Assembly: GCA_964449115.1 (NCBI GenBank)
Contig: CAYUXW010000010.1
Span: 1 to 60,261, forward strand
Direction: 5' to 3'
From: UBA1783 sp964449115
GTDB lineage: Bacteria; Bacillota_I; Bacilli_A; Erysipelotrichales; Erysipelotrichaceae
DNA length: 60,261 nucleotides
Below are positions 1-8,609 of this stretch, in pieces. The notes under the pieces were generated by a model. The model was not told where the DNA came from, searched no databases, and saw only the letters and a program-made list of their open reading frames with translations. The first letter of the stretch is position 1; the number at the start of each line of letters is the position of its first letter. Position numbers and translations under genes: made by a program.

Positions 1-49
1 CGGCGCTAGATCCTAAGTCTAGTGCGTCTACCAGTTTCGCCACATCCGC
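1..49 (-). tRNA. tRNA-Leu (anticodon UAG), partial
   Basis: The reverse complement begins GCGGATGTGGCGAAACTGGT, typical of the 5' half of a bacterial tRNA-Leu (D-loop with AAACTGGTAGA). The anticodon arm has stem CTAGA/TCTAG around loop CTTAGGA, giving anticodon UAG, which reads CUA leucine codons. The gene runs off the left edge, so the variable arm, T arm and 3' end are missing. A good promoter lies just upstream at 60-88. Confidence 0.9.
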
Positions 50-59
50 ATGCTTTATT

Positions 60-88
60 ATTATAAACAATCTTTTTAGTGAATGCAA
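60..88 (-). promoter_or_regulatory. Promoter of tRNA-Leu
   Basis: On the - strand, TTGCAT (83-88) and TATAAT (60-65) are separated by 17 bases. Transcription would start about 4 bases before the mature tRNA 5' end at 49. Confidence 0.7.
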
Positions 89-136
89 TAAAAAAATAAG
101 CGAAAAAATAAGTGACTGTAAAATGCCGACTATAAT

Positions 137-162
137 AAATAACAGGATTATTCCTGCTATTT
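137..162 (-). terminator. Hairpin at the end of the HAD/aminotransferase operon
   Basis: An 11-bp stem (137-147 with 152-162, one G-T wobble) and 4-base loop overlaps the stop codon of the HAD gene. It is followed on the - strand by TTATTTATTATAG, a T-rich but interrupted tail. It probably separates this operon from the tRNA promoter. Confidence 0.5.
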
Positions 163-963
163 ACTGTATTTATCTAATTCATGTTTAGTAGCGATGTTTT
201 TTAAAATTAATTTGATGATATTATCAAGTTCACTGTTTTCACTATAGTCAGCTAAAGCTACATAGTTGACTCTACCATCTTCAATCAATTGTTTATAGGT
301 TTCTTTTCCTTTATCATGAACAGCAATAGAATACCCACCATTAGATTTTACCAAACGCATACAGGGAACATCAGTAAAGCCATCGCCAATATAGATCATC
401 TGTTCAAAAGGGATATCTCTGGCAGTTGAAAAGGAGTTAATGGTGGAATTATCAAATACATCTAGAGAGTTTTTATTGATTCTGAAAAGAAATTGAGTTT
501 TTCCAGTATAGTTGATAGCCACTGCCGGCCAGTTGGCCTGACCATTTTCATCGTAATGATATTCACAGGCAAATATTTTAGTAAATTCATCTTTAATAGA
601 GCAGCCATCAATTATCTCCTTTGTTCCTGAAGAGATAATGAAATGCTGCAGAAGGATATCATATTCTAAAGCAAATTTATTAAGGCGAGCAAAAAATTGT
701 TCAACACCAGGATAGTAAATGACATCCTGACCTAAGCTTTTTAAAAAGTCTCTTGTCAGGGGAATATTTTTTTCTTTAGCCTTTTTTATTAAAAGATACA
801 TATAGGCTAGTGTGGAATCCATATTAGATTCAGCTGAGTATTTTTCTACTTCCTGCCAGAATAATTTTGCATCGATTTCTAAGGTTGGAAGTAAAGAAAA
901 TTCCTGCATATTTTTAGGACTAAGTGTTAAATCAAAGTCATACATGATGGCTACTTTAATCAT
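157..963 (-). CDS. HAD-family phosphatase
   Basis: A 268-residue HAD-superfamily hydrolase, presumably a cytoplasmic small-molecule phosphatase. Motif I is YDFDLTLS near the N-terminus (D9 as nucleophile, D11 as acid/base). A motif II-like IISSGT lies near residue 110. Motif IV is GDGFTDVP near 193-200. The large cap between motifs I and II resembles phosphoserine-phosphatase-type enzymes, but the substrate cannot be read from the sequence. Its ATG shares one base with the TAA of the upstream aminotransferase, so the two are probably translationally coupled. A role linked to that enzyme is possible, but it is inference. Confidence 0.8.
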   Translation of the reverse strand: MIKVAIMYDFDLTLSPKNMQEFSLLPTLEIDAKLFWQEVEKYSAESNMDSTLAYMYLLIKKAKEKNIPLTRDFLKSLGQDVIYYPGVEQFFARLNKFALEYDILLQHFIISSGTKEIIDGCSIKDEFTKIFACEYHYDENGQANWPAVAINYTGKTQFLFRINKNSLDVFDNSTINSFSTARDIPFEQMIYIGDGFTDVPCMRLVKSNGGYSIAVHDKGKETYKQLIEDGRVNYVALADYSENSELDNIIKLILKNIATKHELDKYSK

Positions 964-2429
964 TATTTACTGGCCTCTAGTGTTTCCTTTAGAAGTTTTG
1001 GCAATTTAGCAGCTTCTTCTTTTGTGATAGCACAAAGAGAAATTCTTATTCCTTTATCAAATTTAACCGCAAAAATATGTTTGGCAATCAGGTTGTTATG
1101 GAATTTGTTTAAAATATTATCATCTTCAATTTTAATTGTCGCAAAGAAACCTTCAGTATATGGATACAAAGGTAAATCAACTTCTTTAGCCTTGCTTAAG
1201 AATATTTCACTTCTTTCCTTCAGTAAACTGATAAGTTGTTGTTTTTCGCTTAGATAGCTGTCTTTATTTTCCTTTAAGATTTTAACTACTGCTTCCATAA
1301 AGCCGTGATTGATATTGCTCCATAAAGCTCTACAGGTTCTAGAAAAGGCATTATAGGCATTATCTACAGCCTGTTTATTTTTAGACAGGATTATATTGGC
1401 TCCCACCCTCATTCCATAAGCAGTAAAGGCTTTTGAGCAGCTGTAGGTAATGTTGAACATAATTTTGTCATTAGCTTCATTGAATGTTTTCATAAAATCA
1501 TAACCATCGTTATAGCAAAAATCAATATAAGCAACATCATTAACAATAATAATTGGTCCATGTTCAGAAATCTTGTTGAAAACTTTAATCAATAGTTTCC
1601 AGTTTTCTGATCCTAATGATATTCCTGTTGGATTTTGACAAGGGTCATTGATAACAACAAATAGTTTTCCCTGTTGTCTGATAATTCTTAAAGCTTTTAA
1701 AAATAAATCCTGCAGGTCAACATTATTGTTTTCATCTGTCAGTTTATAGAAGTCGCATTTCAAATTGGCGTCTTTAGCGATTACTTTATAGGAACCCCAG
1801 GCTGTCTGAGGAAGCAGTACTGTTTCATTCTGGTTGAGAAAGTTGTTAAAAGCCAAGGCTAAAGCTCCAGTTCCTCCAGGCGCTGCAACAGTTTTATGAT
1901 AAAGATCAATATTTTTGTTCTGGTTTATCCAATTGAATATTGCTTCATTAAAATCTTCGTTTCCAGTAATAGATTTTGCATAAGAGGCCTTGGTAGAACT
2001 ACTTACTGCGTTGTAGCAGTCATAAACAGTATCAATAACTGCTATCTTTTTGTTTTCATCAAAAAGAGTACCGATGGTAGCATTAATTACATCTGTACTG
2101 CCTTCATCAATAGCTTTTTTTGCCAGTGTTCTCAGTTCAAAAACACTATCCTTAAAAACAGAGAAGTCAGCATCATCATTTAAAAACAGATCATTAGCAT
2201 CGTTTGTTCTATTGACAAAGGCTTTGGATAAATCATCCAGCTTATTGGCAAACTGATTCTTAATTAAAGATACATCTTCATTTTTAATTTCTTTTTCCAT
2301 AGCTAAAACAAATTTTTCTTTTTCAGTCAGATCATTTTCCTTTTTAGCTAGAGTAATTCTTTTTTCAAATAAGTCTGAAAGCATATCATCGATTGCTTCA
2401 ATTTCTTTTCTTACGTTTTCTTTTTCCAT
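963..2429 (-). CDS. Class I/II aminotransferase with chorismate-mutase-like N-terminal domain
   Basis: A PLP-dependent fold-type I aminotransferase of 488 residues. Landmarks are INATIG, NDPCQNPTG and the PLP lysine in SYS/SCSK-AFTAYGMRVG (about K333). These resemble aspartate/aromatic aminotransferases. About 90 extra residues precede this core. Their first helix, VRKEIEAIDDMLSDLFEKR, matches helix 1 of AroQ-type chorismate mutases, with R7 and R24 at the positions of E. coli Arg11 and Arg28; later catalytic positions are not conserved. I start at the ATG at 2429 because a TATAAT promoter lies inside the longer reading frame (ATG at 2459), and GGTGAT sits 4 bases before 2429. It is followed by the HAD gene with a one-base overlap. 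The substrate is unknown. Confidence 0.8.
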   Translation of the reverse strand: MEKENVRKEIEAIDDMLSDLFEKRITLAKKENDLTEKEKFVLAMEKEIKNEDVSLIKNQFANKLDDLSKAFVNRTNDANDLFLNDDADFSVFKDSVFELRTLAKKAIDEGSTDVINATIGTLFDENKKIAVIDTVYDCYNAVSSSTKASYAKSITGNEDFNEAIFNWINQNKNIDLYHKTVAAPGGTGALALAFNNFLNQNETVLLPQTAWGSYKVIAKDANLKCDFYKLTDENNNVDLQDLFLKALRIIRQQGKLFVVINDPCQNPTGISLGSENWKLLIKVFNKISEHGPIIIVNDVAYIDFCYNDGYDFMKTFNEANDKIMFNITYSCSKAFTAYGMRVGANIILSKNKQAVDNAYNAFSRTCRALWSNINHGFMEAVVKILKENKDSYLSEKQQLISLLKERSEIFLSKAKEVDLPLYPYTEGFFATIKIEDDNILNKFHNNLIAKHIFAVKFDKGIRISLCAITKEEAAKLPKLLKETLEASK

Positions 2430-2444
2430 AATATCACCAAGTAC

Positions 2445-2474
2445 ATTATACTTTATCATAAGTCAATGGTACAA
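2445..2474 (-). promoter_or_regulatory. Promoter of aminotransferase-HAD operon
   Basis: On the - strand, TTGTAC (2469-2474) and TATAAT (2445-2450) are 18 bases apart. It implies a very short leader before the ATG at 2429. It lies back to back with the pyrophosphatase promoter. Confidence 0.5.
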
Positions 2475-2491
2475 ATTAAATCACAAATAAG

Positions 2492-2517
2492 TTATAATAA
2501 ATGTAAGATAGAAGGAG
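2492..2517 (+). promoter_or_regulatory. -10 element and ribosome binding site of the pyrophosphatase gene
   Basis: TATAAT lies at 2493-2498; no convincing -35 is seen. GAAGGAG at 2511-2517 sits 7 bases before the ATG at 2525 but only 1 base before the ATG at 2519, so 2525 is the likely start. Confidence 0.4.
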
Positions 2518-2524
2518 TATGTTT

Positions 2525-4147
2525 ATGTCAAGAAATACAATATACGTTACTGGACACAAAAACCCTGATTCGGATTCGATAATTTCAGCAATGGCTTATG
2601 CGTATTTCAAACAGCAAATGGGGTATGATGCAATTGCGGTAAGAATTGGTGAAATTAACCGTGAAACAGAGTACATTTTAAGTATGTTCAATGAGTTTGC
2701 CCCACCTCTGGTTAAAAACATTAGAACTCGTGTTAGAGATATCGATTTTGATGAAATCGTTAAATGTAAGCCTACGGATACAGTCTATACAGCTCTGATG
2801 AAAATGAGAGATAAGGGGAAAAAAGTAATTGCGATAGTTGATGAAAAAAGAAAATTTTTAGGTATGGCAACTACTTCAGATATAATCAAACCTCTAATAC
2901 CACATGATGACAGAAACAATGAGCTCATTAGAAACACACCAATTGAAGATATTGCCAACTTCTTAGAAGGGGAACTAATATATAAAGATGATGTCCAAAG
3001 GTCAAATGGTCTTATGCATGTTATGGTTTCTGCTGCTGATAAAGACTGTGAAGATAAAATAGTTGTCACGGACAATGACTCTAAGCTACATGAAATGGCC
3101 ATAAAAAACAAAGCTGCAACTTTAATTGCGACCAATACTGAAAAGTTTACTGATAAGGTTCTTAAGTTAGCCAAGGAAAAGGGTTGCAATCTGGTTATCT
3201 GTAATAAAAGTATTTATGATGTTGTTAAATATACATATTTTGCGACCAGTATTGACAAGATAATGACAACAGATTTGATTACTTTTCAATATGATGATTA
3301 TATCGATGATGTCAAGCCTGTTATAAATAAAACAAGGTTCCGTAGTTATCCGATAATTGATAAAAGAAATAATGTCATTGGTACGATATCAAGATATCAT
3401 GTACTTAGACATTCTAATAGAAATCTGATACTGGTTGACCACAATGAGTTTTCTCAGTCAATAGAAGGCGCAGATGAAGCCAACATTTTAGAAATAATAG
3501 ACCATCATAGAATCGGTGGCATCAAAACTGCTTCACCAGTGTATTTTAGAAACGAGCAGACTGGCTGCTGTGCAACAATAATTTCAAAGATATTTCAGGA
3601 AAATGATGTAAAGATTCCTAAAGATCTGGCAGGACTGATGTGTTGTGCAATTATTTCTGATACGGTTAATTTTAAATCGGTAACCTGTACAAAAGATGAT
3701 GTTGAGCAGGCTGAATATTTAGCTGAATTATCTAAGCTGGATATGGAAAGAATCGGTCCTAAAATTCTGGCAGCTGGAGCAACTCTGGAAGACAAGTCAT
3801 GTGACTTTATCTTTAGAACTGATTTAAAACAGTTTGAAATTAATAAAAACAAAGTCAGTGTTGGTCAAAGCAATATTGTCAATTATGAATCAATTGAGCC
3901 TTTAAAGGGGCAGATGCAGCAGATAATGAAAAACTATTCTAAAGACAGCAATTCAAATATCGTTATGATGGTATTTTCACTTATTGATGGCAGTGGCTCG
4001 TATATTTTAGCTGAAGGACCAGGTGTTTCTAAATTAGAAGATGTATTTAGAAAAAAAGGTGAATATGTTGGTGAGTTTGTGTTTTTAAAGGGTGTCATCA
4101 GCAGAAAGCAGCAGTTAATACCGATGATTACTGATGTGCTGGTTTAG
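2525..4147 (+). CDS. Manganese-dependent inorganic pyrophosphatase, family II with CBS and DRTGG domains
   Basis: Hydrolyses pyrophosphate to phosphate in the cytoplasm, with activity set by nucleotides bound to its regulatory domains. The 540 residues show: DHH part 1 with GHKNPDSDS (H11, D15, D17); a CBS domain (about 72-125); a DRTGG-like segment (about 140-235); a second CBS (about 245-300); then DHH part 2 with EIIDHH (about 324-328); and a DHHA2 region to the end. This insertion of CBS-DRTGG-CBS into a family II pyrophosphatase is a known Firmicutes architecture, and the length fits it. I chose the ATG at 2525 from ribosome-binding-site spacing. It is a single gene divergent from the aminotransferase operon. 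Confidence 0.92.
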   Translation: MSRNTIYVTGHKNPDSDSIISAMAYAYFKQQMGYDAIAVRIGEINRETEYILSMFNEFAPPLVKNIRTRVRDIDFDEIVKCKPTDTVYTALMKMRDKGKKVIAIVDEKRKFLGMATTSDIIKPLIPHDDRNNELIRNTPIEDIANFLEGELIYKDDVQRSNGLMHVMVSAADKDCEDKIVVTDNDSKLHEMAIKNKAATLIATNTEKFTDKVLKLAKEKGCNLVICNKSIYDVVKYTYFATSIDKIMTTDLITFQYDDYIDDVKPVINKTRFRSYPIIDKRNNVIGTISRYHVLRHSNRNLILVDHNEFSQSIEGADEANILEIIDHHRIGGIKTASPVYFRNEQTGCCATIISKIFQENDVKIPKDLAGLMCCAIISDTVNFKSVTCTKDDVEQAEYLAELSKLDMERIGPKILAAGATLEDKSCDFIFRTDLKQFEINKNKVSVGQSNIVNYESIEPLKGQMQQIMKNYSKDSNSNIVMMVFSLIDGSGSYILAEGPGVSKLEDVFRKKGEYVGEFVFLKGVISRKQQLIPMITDVLV

Positions 4148-4220
4148 TTAGTAAGAAAGATATTTAAAAAATGGGAAATTGGAATGATGAAGAGATAGAA
4201 ATAAATCAATATAAATTTTC

Positions 4221-4249
4221 TTGTAAATAAACAGACAAAATTATACAAT
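4221..4249 (+). promoter_or_regulatory. Candidate promoter of degV
   Basis: TTGTAA (4221-4226), 17 bases, TACAAT (4244-4249), 26 bases before the degV ATG. AGGGAGGAAG precedes the start. Confidence 0.4.
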
Positions 4250-4274
4250 TTAGATAGATTAGGGAGGAAGTTAT

Positions 4275-5114
4275 ATGGGATATAAAATCGTGGCAGATTC
4301 TTCAGCAAACTTATATGAAATAGAAGGAGTCAACTATACAACTGTTCCTTTAAAAATTAATACAGAAATAGGAGAGTTTGTTGATCAGAAAGGTATTGAA
4401 CTGAAAAAGATGGTTGATTATCTTTATACGACAAAAGAAAAATCATCGACATCTTGTCCTAATATTGGTGAATGGCTTAAGGCTTTTGAAGGTGAAAAAG
4501 AAATTTATGCGATTACTATTTCTGGTAATCTTTCTGGCAGCTATAATGCCCTTTTAAAAGCCAAAGAAGCATATCTGAAAGAAAATCCTGAAGCAAAAAT
4601 ATATACAATAGATTCATATTCTACAGGCCCTGAAATGGTTCTGATGATTGAAAAAATAATTGAACTCAAGCAAAAAGGACTAGACTTTGAAGAAACACGT
4701 GCTGAAATGAAAAAGTATATGCCTAGATGTAAGATATTATTTGCCCTGGATTCAGTCAGAAATCTGGCTAATAATGGCAGAGTAAATCAGTTTATCGCTT
4801 CCTTAGTAGGTGTGTTGGGAATCAAGATGCTGGGACAGGGAAGTGATGAAGGTAGAATTGAGCTCATCTATAAAGGTAAAGGAATGAAAAATGTCCTTAA
4901 AAGGATGTTTGAAGAGATGAAAAAAGCTGGCTTTGCCGGGGATAAGGTCGTTATTTCTCATGTTTTTAATGATGAAGCTAATGAGTTTATCATTAACCTG
5001 ATTAAAGCAAAATATCCAGATTGTGATATCAAAAGTCATTTAACAGGTGGTCTGTGTGCTTATTATGCTGAAAAAAATGGCTTAATACTGGGCTATGAAA
5101 CTAAAGAAAAATAG
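4275..5114 (+). CDS. DegV family fatty-acid-binding protein
   Basis: A 279-residue DegV (FakB-like) protein. The family binds a fatty acid and, with FakA, presents it for phosphorylation during uptake of exogenous fatty acids; binding here is inferred. Visible family features are the N-terminal KIVADSSANL, the STSCPN loop at about 56-61, the SGNLSGSYN segment and the central DSVRNLANNGRV region. No FakA kinase gene is in this window, so its partner must be elsewhere. Strong AGGGAGGAAG ribosome binding site. A short hairpin without a T-tract follows at 5114-5132. Confidence 0.9.
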   Translation: MGYKIVADSSANLYEIEGVNYTTVPLKINTEIGEFVDQKGIELKKMVDYLYTTKEKSSTSCPNIGEWLKAFEGEKEIYAITISGNLSGSYNALLKAKEAYLKENPEAKIYTIDSYSTGPEMVLMIEKIIELKQKGLDFEETRAEMKKYMPRCKILFALDSVRNLANNGRVNQFIASLVGVLGIKMLGQGSDEGRIELIYKGKGMKNVLKRMFEEMKKAGFAGDKVVISHVFNDEANEFIINLIKAKYPDCDIKSHLTGGLCAYYAEKNGLILGYETKEK

Positions 5115-5218
5115 ATTGTTCTTTGAGCAATCCATTATGTCAATTTGATTAAAATTATCAGATGTCAAGCAAAAGAATAGCAACAATCAGTTCTATTCTT
5201 TTATTAAGGATTGAAGTT

Positions 5219-5227
5219 TGTTATAAT
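5219..5227 (+). promoter_or_regulatory. Extended -10 promoter of uppP
   Basis: TGTTATAAT, matching the extended -10 form TGnTATAAT, lies 27 bases before the uppP ATG. No clear -35 is present. Confidence 0.4.
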
Positions 5228-5254
5228 ACTTTGGTGAGAAAAGAAGGTGCACTT

Positions 5255-6076
5255 ATGCTTATTTTGGAAATTTTGAAAGCTGTTATATTGGGAATAGTTC
5301 AGGGAATCAGTGAATATCTGCCTATTTCATCAACTGGACATATAATTCTGGTCAACGAGTTTTTGCGTCTGCAGTTTTCAGAAGAGTTTGTAAATACATT
5401 TTTTGTGGTCATTCAATTAGGTTCTATTTTAGCAGTAGTTATCCTGTATTTTAAAAAACTATGGCCATTTGATTTTAAAAACACCACTGCTAAAGAGAGA
5501 AAATCAACCTGGGTATTGTGGTCAAAGGTCTTGGTGGGATGTCTTCCGGCGGCTATTGTGGGTGTTTTATTTGATGATGTAATTGATGCTTTATTTTATA
5601 ATCCGGCAACCATTGCGATTGCTTTAATTGTTTATGGTATTGCCTTTATTATCATTGAAAGTATGCATATAAAAGTGACGATGAAAAAAGTTGAGGACAT
5701 TGACTATATTACTGCTGCCAACATCGGGCTGTTTCAAATGCTGGCTTTGATTCCAGGAACAAGCAGAAGCGGAAGTACTATCATTGGTGGTAGAATTTTA
5801 GGCTGTGGTAAAGAAAGTGTCAGTGAGTTTTCTTTCTTTATGGCTGTACCGGTAATGGCTGGAGCAACGCTTCTAAAACTGGTAAAATGTGGCTTTGCCT
5901 TTGGAGCCAGTGAATGGATTGTCTTATTTGTCGGTACTATGGTCTCTTTTATTGTTTCGATTTTCTCAATCAAGTTTTTGATGAATTACATTAAAAAGCA
6001 TGATTTTAAAGCTTTTGGTTTTTATAGAATTGTTTTAGGAATCTTAGTATTAGTTTACTTTGGTATGGTGAAATAA
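5255..6076 (+). CDS. uppP: Undecaprenyl-diphosphate phosphatase
   Basis: Recycles the lipid carrier of cell-wall synthesis by dephosphorylating undecaprenyl diphosphate at the membrane; loss of this activity raises bacitracin sensitivity in other bacteria. The 273 residues are mostly membrane-spanning and carry both signature motifs: GIVQGISEYLPISSTGH near the N-terminus and PGTSRSGSTI in the second half. I start at 5255, 5 bases after AAGAAGGTG. A longer frame from 5162 would begin upstream of the likely promoter. It is followed 2 bases later by queT, and the group uppP-queT-rsmF is probably one transcript. Confidence 0.95.
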   Translation: MLILEILKAVILGIVQGISEYLPISSTGHIILVNEFLRLQFSEEFVNTFFVVIQLGSILAVVILYFKKLWPFDFKNTTAKERKSTWVLWSKVLVGCLPAAIVGVLFDDVIDALFYNPATIAIALIVYGIAFIIIESMHIKVTMKKVEDIDYITAANIGLFQMLALIPGTSRSGSTIIGGRILGCGKESVSEFSFFMAVPVMAGATLLKLVKCGFAFGASEWIVLFVGTMVSFIVSIFSIKFLMNYIKKHDFKAFGFYRIVLGILVLVYFGMVK

Positions 6077-6078
6077 TT

Positions 6079-6585
6079 ATGTTAAAAAAATATACCCGCC
6101 AGATGTTAGTCAGCAGTATGTATGCAGTAGTTACGCTGGTAATTGCTCCTGCCTCTTTTGGCCCAATTCAATTTAGAATTTCTGAAGCCCTGATGGTGTT
6201 AGTTTTATTTGACTATGATTATATATATGGACTTACTTTTGGCTGTTTTCTAGCCAACTTGATTGGTTTGCTTTCTGGAGCAAATCCAATAGGGGTGATG
6301 GATATTATTTTTGGCAGCAGTGCAACCTTTATCAGCTGTGCGATGATGTATAATCTGAAAAATCTAAAGATTAAACAGATTCCATTTATAAGTATGATGA
6401 TGCCAGCAATAATTAATGGCATAATTGTTGGAATGGAATTAGCGCTTATTTTTAATGAGGGCAATATAATAACCTATTGGCTGATTTATGGCTTACAGGT
6501 GTTTGTTGGTGAACTGGCAGTATTGCTGATTATTGGAATTCCAGTCTATCTAGCCTTAAAAAATATCAAGTTTGATGAACAATAA
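6079..6585 (+). CDS. queT: QueT-family ECF transporter substrate-binding (S) component
   Basis: A 168-residue integral membrane protein with about five or six helices. It resembles QueT, the S component that captures a queuosine precursor for energy-coupling-factor importers. The family-like elements are the N-terminal ALxVLVLFDYDYIYGLTFGC region and the LLSGANPIGVMDIIFGS segment. It would need the shared EcfA/EcfA'/EcfT module, which is not in this window. No preQ1-type riboswitch can sit in the 2-base gap to uppP, so control must come from the uppP promoter. The 3' end overlaps the next gene by 11 bases. Confidence 0.8.
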   Translation: MLKKYTRQMLVSSMYAVVTLVIAPASFGPIQFRISEALMVLVLFDYDYIYGLTFGCFLANLIGLLSGANPIGVMDIIFGSSATFISCAMMYNLKNLKIKQIPFISMMMPAIINGIIVGMELALIFNEGNIITYWLIYGLQVFVGELAVLLIIGIPVYLALKNIKFDEQ

Positions 6586-7876
6586 TTATTTTATAGAGGA
6601 ATTAAAAGAGCTGTTAAACAAGCAGGAATTTGATAGGTTTATCAAATCTTTTTCCAGTCCCCTGTACAGGTCTTTAAGAATAAATCGTTTAAAGGCAGAC
6701 TATAGTACTATCAGTGAAGAGATAGCGCTAAAAGAAAAAACAGCTTTTGATGAAGATACATATTATCTGGAATCGGAAGATAAATTGGGAAAACATCCTT
6801 ATCATCTGGCTGGTCTTTTTTATCTACAGGAACCCAGTGCTACGATGGTTGTCAATGCCCTGGATATTAAACAGGGAGATTGGGTCTTGGACTTATGTGG
6901 AGCTCCAGGTGGTAAATCAACTCAAATTCTCTCTAAACTTAATAGGACAGGATTTTTATTAAGCAATGAATATGAAAGAAAAAGAGCCAATATCCTACTG
7001 TCAAATATTGAGCGTTTTGGCTGTGATAATTATCTGATCAGCAATAATGCTGTTGATGATTTGTGTCCAAGGCTGTTAGCAGTTTTTGATAAAGTGCTGG
7101 TTGATGCCCCATGTTCTGGTGCTGGGATGTTTAAGAAGTATCCAGAAAGTATTGATCAATATAACTATAATGCTGTTATGGCTAATCAGAAAAGGCAATT
7201 ATATATTTTAGATTATGCTTATCTGACTTTAAAGGAAAATGGCATCCTGGTATATTCAACCTGTACTTTCAACAAGCATGAAAATGAAGAAGTAGTCAGA
7301 TTGTTTTTGGAGAAATATCCAGATATGAAGCTGGTGGATACTGGTTTATCCTGTGGTCAGCCAGGCTTTGATGAACAAAAATTAACAAGAAGAGTATTCC
7401 CTTACCAGGGTGGAGAGGGACATTTTGTCAGTAAATTTATTAAGACTTCCGCTACAGAAAAAACGGTATTAAAAACATTGCCTTTTTCTAAAAATAGAAT
7501 AGTTGACAGGTTTATTGAAGATAATCTGCAAAATGAGCTAAATTATACAATAATTAATAATAAAGTTTATGTTTCCAGTAAAAATTTATTGAATATAAAA
7601 GCTAATATACTTAGAAGCGGTATTTTACTGGGGGAAATAATCAAGGATCGAATTGAACCAGCTCATCATCTATTTATCAGCAATTACCAATTTAAAAGAG
7701 TCTATAATACTACAGACTCCAATATAATCAATAACTATCTATCAGGCTTATCTATTATGGAAAAAGGCTATAAAGGATTTGTTCAGATCTGTTATAAGGG
7801 TATCCCTATTGGCTTTGGCAAAGGTGATGGCAGTCAAATCAAAAACAAGTTTCCTAAAGGATTACGTGTTGTTTAA
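6575..7876 (+). CDS. RsmF-type 16S rRNA (cytosine-5) methyltransferase (NOL1/NOP2/Sun family)
   Basis: A SAM-dependent RNA m5C methylase, about 433 residues. The N-terminal RNA-binding part is followed by the Rossmann methylase: DLCGAPGGKSTQ (SAM loop), VDAPCSGAGMF (motif IV with the Cys that releases the product) and YSTCTFNKHENE (motif VI with the nucleophilic Cys). The C-terminal third has the extra RNA-binding segment typical of RsmF-like proteins and ends with GFGKGDG. The ATG at 6575 lies inside queT and has only a weak ribosome binding site, suggesting translational coupling; a TTG at 6572 is the alternative. It converges with and overlaps the HAD gene on the other strand by 23 bases. 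Confidence 0.9.
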   Translation: MNNNYFIEELKELLNKQEFDRFIKSFSSPLYRSLRINRLKADYSTISEEIALKEKTAFDEDTYYLESEDKLGKHPYHLAGLFYLQEPSATMVVNALDIKQGDWVLDLCGAPGGKSTQILSKLNRTGFLLSNEYERKRANILLSNIERFGCDNYLISNNAVDDLCPRLLAVFDKVLVDAPCSGAGMFKKYPESIDQYNYNAVMANQKRQLYILDYAYLTLKENGILVYSTCTFNKHENEEVVRLFLEKYPDMKLVDTGLSCGQPGFDEQKLTRRVFPYQGGEGHFVSKFIKTSATEKTVLKTLPFSKNRIVDRFIEDNLQNELNYTIINNKVYVSSKNLLNIKANILRSGILLGEIIKDRIEPAHHLFISNYQFKRVYNTTDSNIINNYLSGLSIMEKGYKGFVQICYKGIPIGFGKGDGSQIKNKFPKGLRVV

Positions 7877-8525
7877 TCAAGTCTAAGACCTCAAACAGGT
7901 CTTTTTTTATGATAACACCCTGTTTTATCTGTTGCTTGGTAGGTTGTAGTAAATCAGGTACCATTATAGCTGTTGCCCCGCTAGCCAAAGCAGCATCAAC
8001 GCCATGAATTGAATCTTCGATTATCAGACAACTTTTTATATCAACTCCCATAAAGTCAGCGGCTTTGAAAAAGATTTCCGGATCTGGTTTTCCATTTGTA
8101 ACCATATCGCCAGTAACGATGTAATCAAAGGGAACTTCCATATTATTACTGTTAAAGGATGCTTTGACCTTTTCCATATTGGCACTGGTCGCCAAGGCTA
8201 TTGGAATCTTATGACAGTGTAAAAAATCGATAATTTCAACAGCACCATCTTTCAAACCTATTTCACCATTGGCAAAAGCTTCAGCCATTTTCACAGAATA
8301 AAAATCAAACAAGGCATCAGAAATTTTATCATCCTTGGTTTTTTCTGAAAGAATTTCTATTCCAGAAACTCTGTTAACACCAATAAGTCTGTTATAGAAC
8401 TGTTCATCAATTGGATAACCTTTTTCTGCAAAAAGTTTTAATGTTAAACTTCTGGCAAACCTTTCAGAGTCGGTCAATGTTCCATCCATGTCAAAAATAA
8501 CACCTTTAATTTTCATCATAATCAT
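7854..8525 (-). CDS. HAD-superfamily hydrolase, beta-phosphoglucomutase-like
   Basis: About 223 residues of the HAD subfamily IA. The FDMDGTLTDSE motif I is followed by an alpha-helical cap, then ALATSANMEKVKASF (motif II) and TGDMVTNGKPDPEIF (motif III lysine). Motif IV is IIEDSIHGVDAALASGA. The family includes beta-phosphoglucomutase and small sugar-phosphate phosphatases; which one this is cannot be decided. Several starts are possible (TTG at 8534, ATGs at 8525, 8519 and 8516) and none has a good ribosome binding site. The 3' end overlaps the tail of the convergent RNA methylase gene. Confidence 0.85.
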   Translation of the reverse strand: MIMMKIKGVIFDMDGTLTDSERFARSLTLKLFAEKGYPIDEQFYNRLIGVNRVSGIEILSEKTKDDKISDALFDFYSVKMAEAFANGEIGLKDGAVEIIDFLHCHKIPIALATSANMEKVKASFNSNNMEVPFDYIVTGDMVTNGKPDPEIFFKAADFMGVDIKSCLIIEDSIHGVDAALASGATAIMVPDLLQPTKQQIKQGVIIKKDLFEVLDLIKQHVIL

Positions 8526-8583
8526 CTTAGTCAATATAGCACAAAACAGTGTGGCTGACTATCCAAAGTGGCTCAAAATAAGC

Positions 8584-8602
8584 TATAATCTAAATAGAGG
8601 TG
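8584..8602 (+). promoter_or_regulatory. -10 element and ribosome binding site of the nitroreductase gene
   Basis: TATAAT at 8584-8589 without a clear -35. AGAGGTGA follows, about 7 bases before a TTG start codon at 8610. Confidence 0.35.
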
Positions 8603-8609
8603 ATTAATT

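Noticed and set aside
2430..2459. Longer aminotransferase N-terminus from 2459
   Set aside because: A TATAAT with a -35 at 18 bases sits inside it, so transcription would start downstream of that ATG.
5114..5132. Terminator after degV
   Set aside because: An 8-bp stem with loop TTT exists, but no T-tract follows, so I did not call it a terminator.
5162..5254. Longer uppP N-terminus
   Set aside because: It contains the extended -10 promoter TGTTATAAT, and AAGAAGGTG fits the ATG at 5255.
6076..6079. preQ1 riboswitch for queT
   Set aside because: There are only 2 bases between uppP and queT, leaving no room for a leader RNA.
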